64,000 bases of DNA from positions 53,088-117,087 of the forward strand of contig NZ_BPEV01000015.1 in NCBI RefSeq assembly GCF_019654955.1, written 5' to 3'. Below are positions 17,257 to 26,530 of this stretch, in pieces (the first letter of the stretch is position 1; every line of letters starts with the position of its first letter). This stretch comes from Shewanella sp. KT0246. Lineage in GTDB: Bacteria > Pseudomonadota > Gammaproteobacteria > Enterobacterales > Shewanellaceae. The notes beneath the pieces are model-generated. The model was not told the origin of the DNA. It did not search any database and was given only the letters and a program-made list of their open reading frames with translations. The position numbers were made by a program, and so were the translations under genes.

Positions 17257-18183
17257 ATGTTAATTCTATTATCGATTATTGGCGGTTTTTTAATCCTAAC
17301 AATAGGGGCTGAAGCCCTAGTAAGGGGGGCGAGTCAGATAGCACTCAAGTTAGGCCTAACTCCGTTAATTATCGGTCTGACGATTGTGGCTTTTGGTACC
17401 AGTGCACCTGAGTTAGCCGTAAGTGTAAAGTCGGCTATGGCAGGCAATAGTGGTATCGCTTTAGGCAATGTAATTGGCTCCAATATTGCCAATATTGGCC
17501 TTATTTTAGGTATTACGGCATTAATCCGTCCCATTAAAATTGAGTCGCAAATGGTGCGCCGCGATATTCCAATTATGATTGCCGCATCTGTATTATTCTG
17601 GAGTCTGCTTCTCGACGGTGGCTTAAGCATTTGGAATGGTATGTTGCTTACCACGTTATTAGTCGGTTACTTATCTTTTAGCTATATCACCGCTGACAAA
17701 CAAAGTAATGAAGACGGATTAGCAGTTAATACGCAAAGTAACTGGTTGTCAGTAGTCTTGATTATTATTGGTATTTCAATGCTTGTAGGTGGCGGAATAT
17801 TATTTGTTGATGGCGCGGTAGCTATGGCTAAATCATTTGGTATTAGCGAAGTGATTATAGGTTTAACCATCGTCGCGATTGGTACTAGCATGCCTGAATT
17901 GGTTACCTCCATTGTTGCTGCAATGAAAGGTGAGAGTGATATTGCCATTGGTAATGTGATTGGCTCAAACCTGTTTAATATCCTAGGGATTTTAGGTGTC
18001 ACCGCATTAATTCATCCAATTTTGGATAGTGAAATCAGCTCGATAGATTGGTTCACCATGATTGCCCTTGCGATGGTATTGCTGCCTTTTGCTTATACAG
18101 GGCTGCGCATTGGCCGTCGTGAAGCGAGCTTTTTAGTATTAAGCTACTTAGGCTATATCGGCTACTTGGTAGTGCAAGCATGA
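17257..18183 (+). CDS. Calcium/sodium antiporter (CaCA family, YrbG-like)
   Basis: 308 residues, almost entirely hydrophobic with about ten membrane helices. Two internal alpha repeats define the family: GLTIVAFGTSAPELAVS with GNVIGSNIANIG in the first half, and GLTIVAIGTSMPELVTS with GNVIGSNLFNILG in the second. The glutamates of the two PEL motifs are the ion-binding residues. It is expected to exchange Ca2+ for Na+ (or K+/H+) across the inner membrane. The ATG at 17257 is preferred to the TTG at 17251 by spacing from GTGAGCG. Monocistronic. Confidence 0.92.
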   Translation: MLILLSIIGGFLILTIGAEALVRGASQIALKLGLTPLIIGLTIVAFGTSAPELAVSVKSAMAGNSGIALGNVIGSNIANIGLILGITALIRPIKIESQMVRRDIPIMIAASVLFWSLLLDGGLSIWNGMLLTTLLVGYLSFSYITADKQSNEDGLAVNTQSNWLSVVLIIIGISMLVGGGILFVDGAVAMAKSFGISEVIIGLTIVAIGTSMPELVTSIVAAMKGESDIAIGNVIGSNLFNILGILGVTALIHPILDSEISSIDWFTMIALAMVLLPFAYTGLRIGRREASFLVLSYLGYIGYLVVQA

Positions 18184-18265
18184 TTGCGGCGATGGCATAT
18201 CGAGTTCAACCCAACCTTCAGTCTTAACAGATAAGCAATTCAGCTCCACCTTTAACGCAAGCATT

Positions 18266-18300
18266 AACGCCAGCCTATCGAAAGATATGCTGGCGTTTTT
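18266..18300 (+). terminator. Intrinsic terminator after the antiporter
   Basis: AACGCCAGC pairs with GCTGGCGTT around a 13-base loop and is followed by a T-run. Confidence 0.88.
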
Positions 18301-18361
18301 GTGTGTTGGTCACTAAACCCAATGTTTTAAAATCAATAATTTAATATCGGTGCTTTTACAT

Positions 18362-18400
18362 TGATGACATTTGTCATATCAAACTGATGACGTTTGTGCC
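18362..18400 (+). promoter_or_regulatory. Paired dyad/direct repeat upstream of the TPR-kinase-regulator genes
   Basis: TGATGACATTTGTCAT (18362-18377, containing the palindrome ATGACATTTGTCAT) is repeated as TGATGACGTTTGTGCC (18385-18400), 23 bp or about two helical turns apart. A possible -10 TATATT follows at 18405-18410. The placement suits an operator for a dimeric NarL/LuxR-type response regulator, and a DesR-like one is encoded two genes downstream. The binding protein is inferred, not shown. Confidence 0.5.
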
Positions 18401-18476
18401 TGCATATATTAATCCAAATCTTGAATACTAGCTCTGTACCCAAACACATCAATCCATTGAATAAACGGAGTTACTC

Positions 18477-19163
18477 ATGAAAACATTATTTATTGCAGTT
18501 ACCTTGTCATTAGTTAGCCATAGCAGCATGGCAGATATCAGCGCAATTGATGCTGCAGCCAATACCATGAACATCAATGAACTAAAGCAATTGAGTGAAC
18601 AAAGCGTTGACTATGAACGTGCATACGCTCAATACCGTACAGCCATTACTGCCAACATTGTTGGTCAACGTGGTGTATCAAAACGTGCATTAGATGAAGC
18701 GCAATCCACCTTAGAAAGTATTCTGACTCGTGAAGATGACGTCGAATCTATGACGTTACTTGCCTCGGTTTACGGCATGCAAATATCAGCGGATCCTAGC
18801 AAAGGAAGAAGCCTAGGAATGAAATCTGGGGTTTTACTTGAGCAAGCAGAGCAACTTGAACCTGAAAACCCACGCATTGCCTTAGTTAAAGCCATGAGCG
18901 CTTTTTACACTCCCACTCAGTATGGTGGCGGTTTTGAAAAAGCTAAGCAATATGCATCCATTGCCATTGAACGTTATCAAAATCCTTGTGATGACATTTG
19001 CTGGGGACACAGCGAAGCGTATACGTGGCGAGGACTTGCTCAGCAAGAGTTAGGTAATCAACAAGGTGCCGAGCAAGACTGGCAACAGGCTATCGACATT
19101 AACCCTAATTACGCATGGGCAAGCTTTTTACTTAACCCTGCAGCAACTAGCAGCACAGATTAG
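18477..19163 (+). CDS. Exported TPR-like protein linked to a two-component system
   Basis: 228 residues with a signal peptide (MKTLFIAVTLSLVSHSSMAD, cleavage near 19). The rest is helical with tetratricopeptide-like pairs: a segment around residues 60-105 (REDDVESMTLLASVYGMQIS), one at 115-145, and a clear C-terminal TPR, AYTWRGLAQQELGNQQGAEQDWQQAI-DINPNYAWA. TPR proteins act as interaction scaffolds, here in the periplasm. The histidine kinase starts 123 bp downstream, after a small hairpin, so the gene may be the leader of that operon and the target or partner of the sensor. No precise function is known. Confidence 0.75.
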   Translation: MKTLFIAVTLSLVSHSSMADISAIDAAANTMNINELKQLSEQSVDYERAYAQYRTAITANIVGQRGVSKRALDEAQSTLESILTREDDVESMTLLASVYGMQISADPSKGRSLGMKSGVLLEQAEQLEPENPRIALVKAMSAFYTPTQYGGGFEKAKQYASIAIERYQNPCDDICWGHSEAYTWRGLAQQELGNQQGAEQDWQQAIDINPNYAWASFLLNPAATSSTD

Positions 19164-19216
19164 CCTAGCGAATGGATTTATCCCTATCGGTTTTGTAAAG
19201 AAACCAACCCAGAAAT

Positions 19217-19236
19217 TGGCTGACGGTAAAGTCAGC
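19217..19236 (+). other. Small hairpin between the TPR gene and the kinase gene
   Basis: GGCTGAC and GTCAGCC are exact complements with a six-base loop, 50 bp before the kinase start. No T-run follows, so this may be an attenuator or mRNA processing/stability element rather than a terminator. Confidence 0.4.
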
Positions 19237-19286
19237 CTCTTGAATAGTGCTACTGTTACAGTATGCTAACTTGGCAAGGAGAGGTT

Positions 19287-20471
19287 ATGAATAATCAAGG
19301 ATTAACCCGTCAAAATGAGCAAGGAAAGGTTCAACAAATAATGGCTAACAACAATACCATTCACCCTGAACGGGAATATAAACAAAAAACCGCATGGGTA
19401 TATTTATTTAACCTGATTTTCTATTTCATCCCGCTGTGGTTTATGAAAGAAGATCTATTGCGTGTCGGTGTGAGTTTGTTGCTGTTAATCCCTTTTCTTT
19501 ACAGCTACTTTTGGGCATATAAAAGCTCATCAGCAAAAGGCATATACCCTATTGGATTGATGCTACTTACCGCCAGTGTTGCAGCGCCATTTACTAGTGG
19601 CGCAATTTCATTTTTCAGTTTTGCCGCCTTTTTTATTGGATTTTTCTATTCGCTGCGTACTGCGGCATTAAGCTTTATTGTCATATCAGCTTGGCTATGG
19701 GCGCTCGATTACCTGGTTGGTTATCAAGGCTATTACTTCCCACTCTACGGAATGTTAATCGTATTCATTGTCGGTGTTTTTGGTGTCATCGAACATAATA
19801 GTGAACGCTTTAGGCGTCAGCAGCGCCAATCAAAAGATGAAATAGCCAGTCTTGCTACCGCATTGGAACGTGAACGTATAGCCCGTGATTTACACGACAT
19901 TATGGGTCACAACTTGTCCTCTATTGCCCTTAAAGCCCAACTGGCAGAAAAGCTTGTGGAAACTGGCAATTTAGCCTTAGCTCAAGAGCACCTGAGCCAA
20001 CTAGCCAATATAGCCCGAGAAAGTCTAAGCCAAATTCGCCAAACTGTATCTGACTACAAACATAAAGGACTGGCCGATACACTTCAGCAATTAACCGAGC
20101 GACTACGTGAGCAAAGCATTGAAGTACAAGTGAGTGGTTCACTGCCAAATATGCCCAGCCTAATAGCGTCCCAATTAGGATTAATGCTCACTGAATTGGT
20201 CAACAACACGATTAAACATGGAAACGCGACACAATGTCTGTGGCAGTTTGAAACTACCAATGAACAATTAACCATAAACTTTAGCGACAATGCCGCCACT
20301 AAAGAAATCATTGAAGGCAATGGTCTTAAAGGCATTCGAGAGCGAGTGGAATTATTATCTGGTGAATTCAACTATGAAACGACTAATGGTTATCGGTTTA
20401 TGATTTCACTGCCAATAACCACGAGCGAGATAAATGACGAGCAAATAACACCCAACAAGGACGTGAATTAA
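19287..20471 (+). CDS. DesK-like sensor histidine kinase
   Basis: 394 residues. About five hydrophobic helices occupy residues 35-165 (WVYLFNLIFYFIPLWF, LLLLIPFLYSYFW, TASVAAPFTSG and others) with short loops, suggesting sensing within or near the membrane. A HisKA_3 dimerisation domain follows with the phospho-acceptor His203 in ARDLHDIMGHNLSS. The ATPase domain has LTELVNNTIKHG (N box) and GNGLKGIRER (G box). This is the DesK/NarX-like class that phosphorylates LuxR-type regulators. The ATG at 19287 is chosen because AGGAGAGG precedes it; the frame opens upstream at 19263. Its stop codon overlaps the start of the regulator gene (TAATG). Confidence 0.88.
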   Translation: MNNQGLTRQNEQGKVQQIMANNNTIHPEREYKQKTAWVYLFNLIFYFIPLWFMKEDLLRVGVSLLLLIPFLYSYFWAYKSSSAKGIYPIGLMLLTASVAAPFTSGAISFFSFAAFFIGFFYSLRTAALSFIVISAWLWALDYLVGYQGYYFPLYGMLIVFIVGVFGVIEHNSERFRRQQRQSKDEIASLATALERERIARDLHDIMGHNLSSIALKAQLAEKLVETGNLALAQEHLSQLANIARESLSQIRQTVSDYKHKGLADTLQQLTERLREQSIEVQVSGSLPNMPSLIASQLGLMLTELVNNTIKHGNATQCLWQFETTNEQLTINFSDNAATKEIIEGNGLKGIRERVELLSGEFNYETTNGYRFMISLPITTSEINDEQITPNKDVN

Positions 20472-21094
20472 TGAGAATTTTGCTGGCTGAAGATCAAGCT
20501 ATGGTGCGCGGTGCACTTTCAGCATTATTAACCCTCACTGACGACGCTGAGCTTGGGCAAGTAGAAGTCACTGAAGCCGAAGATGGCGCACAAGCCATGG
20601 CGCTACTGAAACAGCAATCATTTGATTTACTGCTGAGCGATATTGAAATGCCCCAACATACTGGGCTCGAACTTGCCCAGTGGTTACAGGACTTTCAGTC
20701 AAAATCTGACCAAAAGACCAAGATAATTATTCTAACGACCTTTGGCCGCGCAGGTTATATCAAGCGAGCACTCAGCGCTGGGGTTGAAGGTTTTTTACTG
20801 AAAGATGCGCCAACCGAAAGCTTATTGTCCGCCATCAAGCAAGTGATGTCGGGTAAAAAAGTTATTGACCCTGAACTTGCGATCAGTGCCATTGGTGATA
20901 TCGATCCGCTAAATGATAAAGAGCGCAAGGCACTAAGGCTTGCCAGCGAAGGTTTATCCACCAGCGATATTGCCGCTCAGCTTTTTATTGCCGAGGGCAC
21001 CCTGCGTAACTATCTGTCAGAAGCCATCAGTAAACTAAATGCTACAAATCGAATTGATGCTGCCCGTATTGCTAAGCAAAAAGGTTGGTTATAG
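20471..21094 (+). CDS. DesR-like LuxR/NarL-family response regulator
   Basis: 207 residues. Receiver domain 1-125: acidic pair LLAEDQ, phospho-acceptor Asp57 in LLLSDIEMP, conserved Thr in IILTTFGR and Lys in FLLKDAP. C-terminal LuxR-type HTH at about 140-205: LNDKERKALRLASEGLSTSDIAAQL and EGTLRNYLSEAISKL. Translationally coupled to the kinase by a one-base overlap. It probably binds the paired dyad upstream of the TPR gene (18362-18400). A 51-base hairpin follows the stop codon. Confidence 0.9.
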   Translation: MRILLAEDQAMVRGALSALLTLTDDAELGQVEVTEAEDGAQAMALLKQQSFDLLLSDIEMPQHTGLELAQWLQDFQSKSDQKTKIIILTTFGRAGYIKRALSAGVEGFLLKDAPTESLLSAIKQVMSGKKVIDPELAISAIGDIDPLNDKERKALRLASEGLSTSDIAAQLFIAEGTLRNYLSEAISKLNATNRIDAARIAKQKGWL

Positions 21095-21099
21095 AGTCG

Positions 21100-21150
21100 C
21101 TTAGCAGACAAAACGGTAATAATATTGCCTTGTTTTAAAACTCTGCTAAG
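21100..21150 (+). repeat. Extended hairpin between the response-regulator gene and recG
   Basis: CTTAGCAGA (21100-21108) pairs with TCTGCTAAG (21142-21150), and inside it the AAAAC and GTTTT arms also pair. There is no U-tail, so it is not a standard terminator. The remaining gap to recG shows nothing recognisable. Confidence 0.45.
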
Positions 21151-21310
21151 ATAAGCCATACATCTGTATATATTTACAGTACTATTGTCCCTAGCAGCCA
21201 TCAACGCTGAATAGTGAGTTGTATAACTCTTTGGATAACTCTATTTAGCGATTTAAATACGGATTTAGCTAAACAGTACATAAAGGCGTCAACGACAATA
21301 TAAAGGCATT

Positions 21311-23392
21311 GTGGATTTGCAACCATTGGATCAGGTTCCTATAACCGACTTAAAAGGCGTCGCTAAAAAAGTCGCCGAAAAGCTCGAAAAACTCGGTATT
21401 AAAACAGTGCAAGATGTACTGTTTCATTTACCTATGCGCTACGAAGACCGCACCCAAATCTACCCTATTGCCGGTTTATACCCTGCCATGTACGGCACTG
21501 TTGAAGCAGAAATCATTTCGACTCAAATCGTCCCCGGTCGTAGGCGCATGCTGACCTGCACCATTGCAGATGACAGTGGCATGCTGACGTTACGTTTTTT
21601 TAATTTTTCTGTCGCCCAACGTAACGGCATGCAAAACGGCGCGATTATCCGTGCCTATGGTGAAATTAAGCGCGGCAAGCGCCATTTCGAGATCATTCAT
21701 CCAGAATACAAAATCATCAAAGAAGGTGAAAACCCTGCTTTGAGCGAGTCGCTTACGCCTATTTATCCATCCACTGAAGGCTTGAAACAAGCCAGCTGGA
21801 TTAAGCTAACAGAACAAGCTTTGAGTAAACTAACCCAAGGCGGCCTTACCGAACTATTACCCAATGAATTGCAGCCTAATAACATGAGTATTGGCCGTGC
21901 GCTTCATCTTATTCACCGTCCACCTAACGATATCGAACAAGCAGATTTAGAACTCGGCATGCATCCAGCCCAGCAGCGGTTAGTACAAGAAGAATTGCTA
22001 GCCCATAACCTGAGTATGCTAAAGCTTCGCCAACGTAATAACCTTGATAAAGCAGTAATCTTGCCTGCTACAGGCCAATTACTTAATCCGTTTTTAAAAG
22101 CCTTACCTTTCAAGCCAACTGGCGCTCAGCAACGAGTGGGCACAGATATATCCCAAGATATTGAAAAGCCAACCCCAATGATGCGCCTAGTGCAAGGTGA
22201 TGTAGGTTCAGGTAAAACGCTCGTTGCTGCACTTGCCGCGCTGCAAGCGATTGAAAATGGATATCAAGTTGCCATGATGGCGCCCACTGAATTATTGGCC
22301 GAGCAGCACGCAATAAATTTTGCCACTTGGTTTGAACCATTGGGCCTTAAAGTCGGCTGGCTTGCAGGTAAGTTAAAAGGTAAAGCAAGAACGCAGTCTC
22401 TAGCAGATATTGCTGACGGTAGTGCCCAAATGGTGGTTGGTACTCACGCTATATTTCAGGAGCAAGTTAGCTTTAATAAACTGGCGTTAATTATCATTGA
22501 TGAGCAACACCGTTTTGGGGTTCACCAGCGTTTAGGATTACGTGAAAAAGGCGTTAGCCAGGGCTTTCATCCGCACCAATTGATCATGACAGCCACTCCA
22601 ATACCACGCACCCTTGCGATGACAGCTTACGCTGACTTAGAAACCTCCGTGATTGATGAGTTACCACCAGGGCGAACACCCGTATCGACCGTCGCGGTCA
22701 GTGATAACCGCCGAGATCAGGTAATAGAGCGGGTAAAACAAGCGGCACTGAACGACAACCGACAAATTTATTGGGTCTGTACCTTAATTGAAGAGTCTGA
22801 AGTACTAGAGTGCCAAGCAGCTGAAGATACAGCAGAAGAGCTCAGTCGATTGCTGCCAGAACTTAAAATTGGCTTAGTACATGGGCGGATGAAAAGCGCC
22901 GAAAAGCAGCAAATAATGGCCCAATTTAAGGCAGGTGAGCTACATTTATTAGTGGCAACCACAGTGATTGAAGTTGGAGTAGATGTACCAAATGCCAGTT
23001 TAATGATTATCGAAAATCCTGAACGCTTAGGCTTGGCGCAATTGCATCAGCTACGTGGCCGAGTGGGCCGAGGCTCAATTGCCAGCCATTGTGTACTGCT
23101 CTATAAAGCGCCTTTATCGCAAACCGCGACTAAACGTTTAGGGGTATTACGAGAAAGCAGCGACGGCTTCGTGATTGCACAAAAAGATTTAGAAATTCGT
23201 GGCCCAGGTGAAGTGCTTGGTACCCGCCAAACCGGTCTTGCAGAAATGAAAATTGCCGACTTGGTTCGTGACCAGTATTTAATTGAGAACACCCAAAAAT
23301 TAGCGGTACATGTCATGCAACAAGTACCAGATAATGTTGATGGCATCATTCACCGCTGGTTGGGTGATCGCCAACAATATGTACAAGCATAA
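21311..23392 (+). CDS. recG: ATP-dependent DNA helicase RecG
   Basis: 693 residues, the E. coli length. RecG remodels stalled replication forks and Holliday junctions. The N-terminal wedge/OB domain (about 1-150) contains LKGVAKKVAEKLEKLGI, FHLPMRYEDRT and ADDSGMLTLRFFNF. The helicase core carries VQGDVGSGKTLVA (Walker A, near 300), the motif II region IIDEQHRFG, MTATPIPRTLAMT, VHGRMK, VATTVIEVGVDVPNA, and LHQLRGRVGRG. The TRG-like end has KDLEIRGPGEVLGTRQTG. The GTG start at 21311 is used. It lies apart from spoT, unlike E. coli where spoT-trmH-recG are adjacent. Confidence 0.96.
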   Translation: MDLQPLDQVPITDLKGVAKKVAEKLEKLGIKTVQDVLFHLPMRYEDRTQIYPIAGLYPAMYGTVEAEIISTQIVPGRRRMLTCTIADDSGMLTLRFFNFSVAQRNGMQNGAIIRAYGEIKRGKRHFEIIHPEYKIIKEGENPALSESLTPIYPSTEGLKQASWIKLTEQALSKLTQGGLTELLPNELQPNNMSIGRALHLIHRPPNDIEQADLELGMHPAQQRLVQEELLAHNLSMLKLRQRNNLDKAVILPATGQLLNPFLKALPFKPTGAQQRVGTDISQDIEKPTPMMRLVQGDVGSGKTLVAALAALQAIENGYQVAMMAPTELLAEQHAINFATWFEPLGLKVGWLAGKLKGKARTQSLADIADGSAQMVVGTHAIFQEQVSFNKLALIIIDEQHRFGVHQRLGLREKGVSQGFHPHQLIMTATPIPRTLAMTAYADLETSVIDELPPGRTPVSTVAVSDNRRDQVIERVKQAALNDNRQIYWVCTLIEESEVLECQAAEDTAEELSRLLPELKIGLVHGRMKSAEKQQIMAQFKAGELHLLVATTVIEVGVDVPNASLMIIENPERLGLAQLHQLRGRVGRGSIASHCVLLYKAPLSQTATKRLGVLRESSDGFVIAQKDLEIRGPGEVLGTRQTGLAEMKIADLVRDQYLIENTQKLAVHVMQQVPDNVDGIIHRWLGDRQQYVQA

Positions 23393-23524
23393 ATTATTGT
23401 TAACCTAAGTCTGTTATCACTAGACAAGTCTTAGGAATATTGCAGAATGAGATTTGAGCTTAAGGTTTAATCTATTTATCCCGTGTTCAGTTCCACTTTC
23501 GACGTTTAAAGCTAAGGAATAGAA

Positions 23525-24388
23525 ATGCAAGTCAATCAAGAAGACAGAGCGACACCACAATCAGATAAAGCAAGTGGTAGCAATGCAGGCGTCATCGGAA
23601 TCACTATAGCCGTATTATTAGCGGCGGCTGGTTATTTCTATTTCACTTCAGAGAAAGAACCTGAGGTGGTAGCACCAATTCCAGTTCAATTACCTGAACC
23701 TGTACCTGAACAGCCAATCGAGCAAGAGCCGATTGAAGAAGTGATTGTAGAACCTGAGGTTATTGAATCTGAAGTCATTCCTGCTGAGCCTGAAGTCGTC
23801 GTTGAGCCATTACCAGCACTGACTGAAAGTGATGATTTTGTTGAACAAAAAACCATTGAAATGGCTGATGGCATGAAAATCGATTCGATAATCCTTAAAA
23901 AGGATATCGCGCGTCAGTTTGTGGTATTTGTCGATAATATGGCTCAAGGCGAAGTTATTCGTAAAGCTAGCCCGTTAAAAGGTCCTAAAGACAGCTTTAG
24001 TGTAAGTGAGATTACTGATAAAACTTATCTAAACCCTGACAGTTACCATCGTTATGACTTATATGCAGACATGATTGCTGGCATGAATGACGAACAATTG
24101 GTTGCCACCTTTAAAGAGTTATCACCACTGTTCAATCAAGCATTTGATGAACTAGGTTACGGTGACATGAGCTTTGAAGACAGAATGCAAGATGCCTTCA
24201 AAATGATCTTAGCAGCGCCAATCATTGAAGATCCGATTGAGCTCTCTTCAATCAGTGTGAATTACCAGTTCGTCGACACTAAACTTGAAGCCTTACCTAA
24301 TGTGCAAAAATTCATGGTCAGAATGGGCCCTGAAAACACCCGTAAGATTAAAGGCGCAGTGAGAAAGCTACAACAGCAACTGAAATAA
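23525..24388 (+). CDS. DUF3014 membrane-anchored protein
   Basis: 287 residues. A single membrane helix, GVIGITIAVLLAAAGYFYF (about 23-41), is followed by a proline/glutamate/valine-rich linker (47-105, PEPVPEQPIEQEPIEE and similar) and a folded domain (110-287) with IARQFVVFVDNMAQGEV, YHRYDLYADMIAGM and NYQFVDTKLE, typical of DUF3014. It is expected to be an inner-membrane protein with a periplasmic domain. Function unknown. The ATG at 23525 has AAGGAA upstream. Monocistronic, followed by a terminator. Confidence 0.82.
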   Translation: MQVNQEDRATPQSDKASGSNAGVIGITIAVLLAAAGYFYFTSEKEPEVVAPIPVQLPEPVPEQPIEQEPIEEVIVEPEVIESEVIPAEPEVVVEPLPALTESDDFVEQKTIEMADGMKIDSIILKKDIARQFVVFVDNMAQGEVIRKASPLKGPKDSFSVSEITDKTYLNPDSYHRYDLYADMIAGMNDEQLVATFKELSPLFNQAFDELGYGDMSFEDRMQDAFKMILAAPIIEDPIELSSISVNYQFVDTKLEALPNVQKFMVRMGPENTRKIKGAVRKLQQQLK

Positions 24389-24452
24389 GCCTTTAACGTA
24401 ATTGCTTAATTTTTATCTCTATTGAGGTGTAAGCTTAAGGTTTGAATCGTTT

Positions 24453-24490
24453 AAAAATAGTGACATTCGTGTCGCTATTTTTTATTTTTG
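24453..24490 (+). terminator. Intrinsic terminator before the aryl polyene operon
   Basis: AAATAGTGAC pairs with GTCGCTATTT (one G-U pair) around ATTC-type loop sequence, followed by a run of T. It isolates the polyene operon from the DUF3014 gene. Confidence 0.8.
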
Positions 24491-24637
24491 CTTGTAGTAA
24501 AAAACTTCATTAAATTGCTAATATTACGGTACAATCTCATAGCTACTTTAGAACGGCTAGTTAATAACGTTTCTAACTATCAAAGCACGAAAACTTAGCT
24601 CAGCGAGGGATCACTGAGCCATATCAGAGGCAATGTA

Positions 24638-25390
24638 GTGCAATTAGTATTTGATATTCTGTCGTGGGGCGCATGGTCTGTCGATTTTCAAGATAAAGAA
24701 AGTTGGCGCCAGTGGGATCCCAGCGCAACATCGTCATCAGACAATAAAACTTCCCCTGCATTAGCTCACGTTCCAGCGATGCAGCGCCGCCGTTTTAGCC
24801 GATTGACTAAAATGATGCTCACTGCTGCCCATGATTGTCAGCCCGCGAACGATTGCCGCAGTGTGTTTGCCTCAAGACATGGCGAACTCACCCGCACGCT
24901 TGGTTTATTAAAAGATATTGTCGCTAAAGAAGCGCTATCCCCACTCGCCTTTAGTCAGTCGGTGCACAATACTGCCAGCGGCATTTACGGCATTGTCAGT
25001 GGCAATACCGCGCCATCAACTTCTATTGCCGCGGGTGAAGAGACTTTATCTCAAGCATTCATTGAAGCTTATGCGCAACTCGCAGAAAACCCTGCGCCTG
25101 TATTACTGGTGTTTGGCGATGACCCTGTGCCGCCTGTTTATAACCAATACACTCAAGAATTTGAACTACCGTTAGCATTAGGCTTGTATTTAGCGCCAGC
25201 CAATAATGATAACCAGCCAGCTATTGCGCAGTTGACCTTAAGCCAAACAGCCAGCGATAACGCGACAAGCAAAGCACTAAGTTTTGCAGAATTAATTAAC
25301 GCAATTACTTGTCAAAAGGCACTATCAGGCCATTTATGTCATTGGCATTGGCAGCTATCAATGCCATCTGAACTTGGCGCACGGCTCTAA
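24638..25390 (+). CDS. apeC: Aryl polyene ketosynthase chain-length factor
   Basis: 250 residues of the short beta-ketoacyl-synthase N-terminal type (Ketoacyl-synt_2). Markers are RRRFSRLTKMMLTAAHDC, VFASRHGELTRTLGLLKDI and LSPLAFSQSVHNTASGIYGI; the position of the usual active-site cysteine is occupied by other residues, so it cannot condense alone. In the Xenorhabdus aryl polyene pathway ApeC pairs with ketosynthase ApeO to form the elongating heterodimer. The GTG start at 24638 follows AGAGG. It is the first gene of an 18-gene operon; the 5' region has a possible -10 TACAAT at 24530. Confidence 0.85.
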   Translation: MQLVFDILSWGAWSVDFQDKESWRQWDPSATSSSDNKTSPALAHVPAMQRRRFSRLTKMMLTAAHDCQPANDCRSVFASRHGELTRTLGLLKDIVAKEALSPLAFSQSVHNTASGIYGIVSGNTAPSTSIAAGEETLSQAFIEAYAQLAENPAPVLLVFGDDPVPPVYNQYTQEFELPLALGLYLAPANNDNQPAIAQLTLSQTASDNATSKALSFAELINAITCQKALSGHLCHWHWQLSMPSELGARL

Positions 25391-25393
25391 TCA

Positions 25394-26239
25394 ATGAGCC
25401 CAAACGATAACCTAATCCGTCCCAAGCCATTTCCTTATTTAACAGGCATGGCCTATATCCCACGCTGGATAGGCGGAGTTATGTGTTACGTGGTATTTGG
25501 TCTAGGTGGGTTGTTAAGCTCACTCACTGTATTGCCAGTATTACGTTTTTGGCCTGGCACGAAACAGCAGCGTATCGCTAGAGTGCAAAAAGCCGTTCAC
25601 ATCATGTTTAAAGGCTTTGTGTGGATGCTAACCTTCACAGGTTTAATAAAAGTACATAGCCAACATACCCAAGCATTAAGTCATGCCAAGGGGGTGATTG
25701 TGATAGCTAACCACCCCACTCTAATTGATGTGGTGGTATTAATTAGCTTGATACCCAATGCTGGATGTATTGTAAAACAAGCGCTTTGGCGAAATCCCTT
25801 TATGCGCGGGGTATTGTCATCGGCGGGTTATATCCCTAATCGAGGCGCAGATTTACTGCTAAGTGACTGCCAACAAGTGCTAGATAGCCATACAAACTTG
25901 ATCATTTTCCCTGAAGGCACACGTACAATCGTTGGTACTAAGATTAATCCTTTTGCCCGCGGTGCAGCTAACATAGCCATTCGCACTCGCACTGATATTG
26001 TGCCAGTGATGCTGCATGTGGATGTGGCCGGACTGACAAAGCAACAACCTTGGTACGAACCACCAAGACAAACTGTAAATATGTCAGTAGAAATCGGCGC
26101 AGCTTTTGACCACCTGAGGTATGATACAAGTCAAAGTAGTGACGCAAAAATGGCCCGTGTACTAACCAGAGAGTTAGAGCAGCTTTATTCGCAACAGATA
26201 ACCGCTCTACCGCCGTTACCTGAAACGAACAACAAATAA
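25394..26239 (+). CDS. apeD: PlsC-type acyltransferase of the aryl polyene cluster
   Basis: 281 residues of the 1-acylglycerol-phosphate acyltransferase family. The HX4D motif is ANHPTLID (about residue 107), the glycerol-phosphate-binding-type motif is FPEGTRT, and an N-terminal hydrophobic segment (VMCYVVFGLGGLLSSLTVLPVL) anchors it to the inner membrane. In the pathway it is thought to help assemble the lipid part of the polyene conjugate. Starts three bases after the apeC stop. Confidence 0.85.
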   Translation: MSPNDNLIRPKPFPYLTGMAYIPRWIGGVMCYVVFGLGGLLSSLTVLPVLRFWPGTKQQRIARVQKAVHIMFKGFVWMLTFTGLIKVHSQHTQALSHAKGVIVIANHPTLIDVVVLISLIPNAGCIVKQALWRNPFMRGVLSSAGYIPNRGADLLLSDCQQVLDSHTNLIIFPEGTRTIVGTKINPFARGAANIAIRTRTDIVPVMLHVDVAGLTKQQPWYEPPRQTVNMSVEIGAAFDHLRYDTSQSSDAKMARVLTRELEQLYSQQITALPPLPETNNK

Positions 26240-26267
26240 TTACAATCAGATAAATTAGAATATTAAT

Positions 26268-26522
26268 ATGAATCTACATAACGAAATTAAACAACTCATT
26301 ATCGACTGTCTCGACTTAGAAGATGTCAGTATTGATGATATTGAAACCGATGCACCACTTTTTGGTGAAGGTCTGGGGTTAGACTCGATTGATGCGCTTG
26401 AATTAGGCTTGGCAATAAAAAAACAATTCGACATTAAAATCGAAGCAAACTCAGATGCCACTAAAGCACACTTTTTCAGTGTGGCTAGCTTAGCCAGCTT
26501 TATTGAATCTCAGCGTTCGTAG
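26268..26522 (+). CDS. apeE: Acyl carrier protein 1 of the aryl polyene cluster
   Basis: 84 residues, acidic and helical. The phosphopantetheine attachment site is Ser40 in GLGLDSIDALELGL. It carries the growing polyene as a thioester. It is one of two ACPs in tandem. The ATG at 26268 is 28 bp after apeD. Confidence 0.92.
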   Translation: MNLHNEIKQLIIDCLDLEDVSIDDIETDAPLFGEGLGLDSIDALELGLAIKKQFDIKIEANSDATKAHFFSVASLASFIESQRS

Positions 26523-26530
26523 GAGTCATC

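Noticed and set aside
21913..23349. Several minus-strand frames within recG
   Set aside because: Short shadows of the recG frame, without start signals or protein-like patterns.
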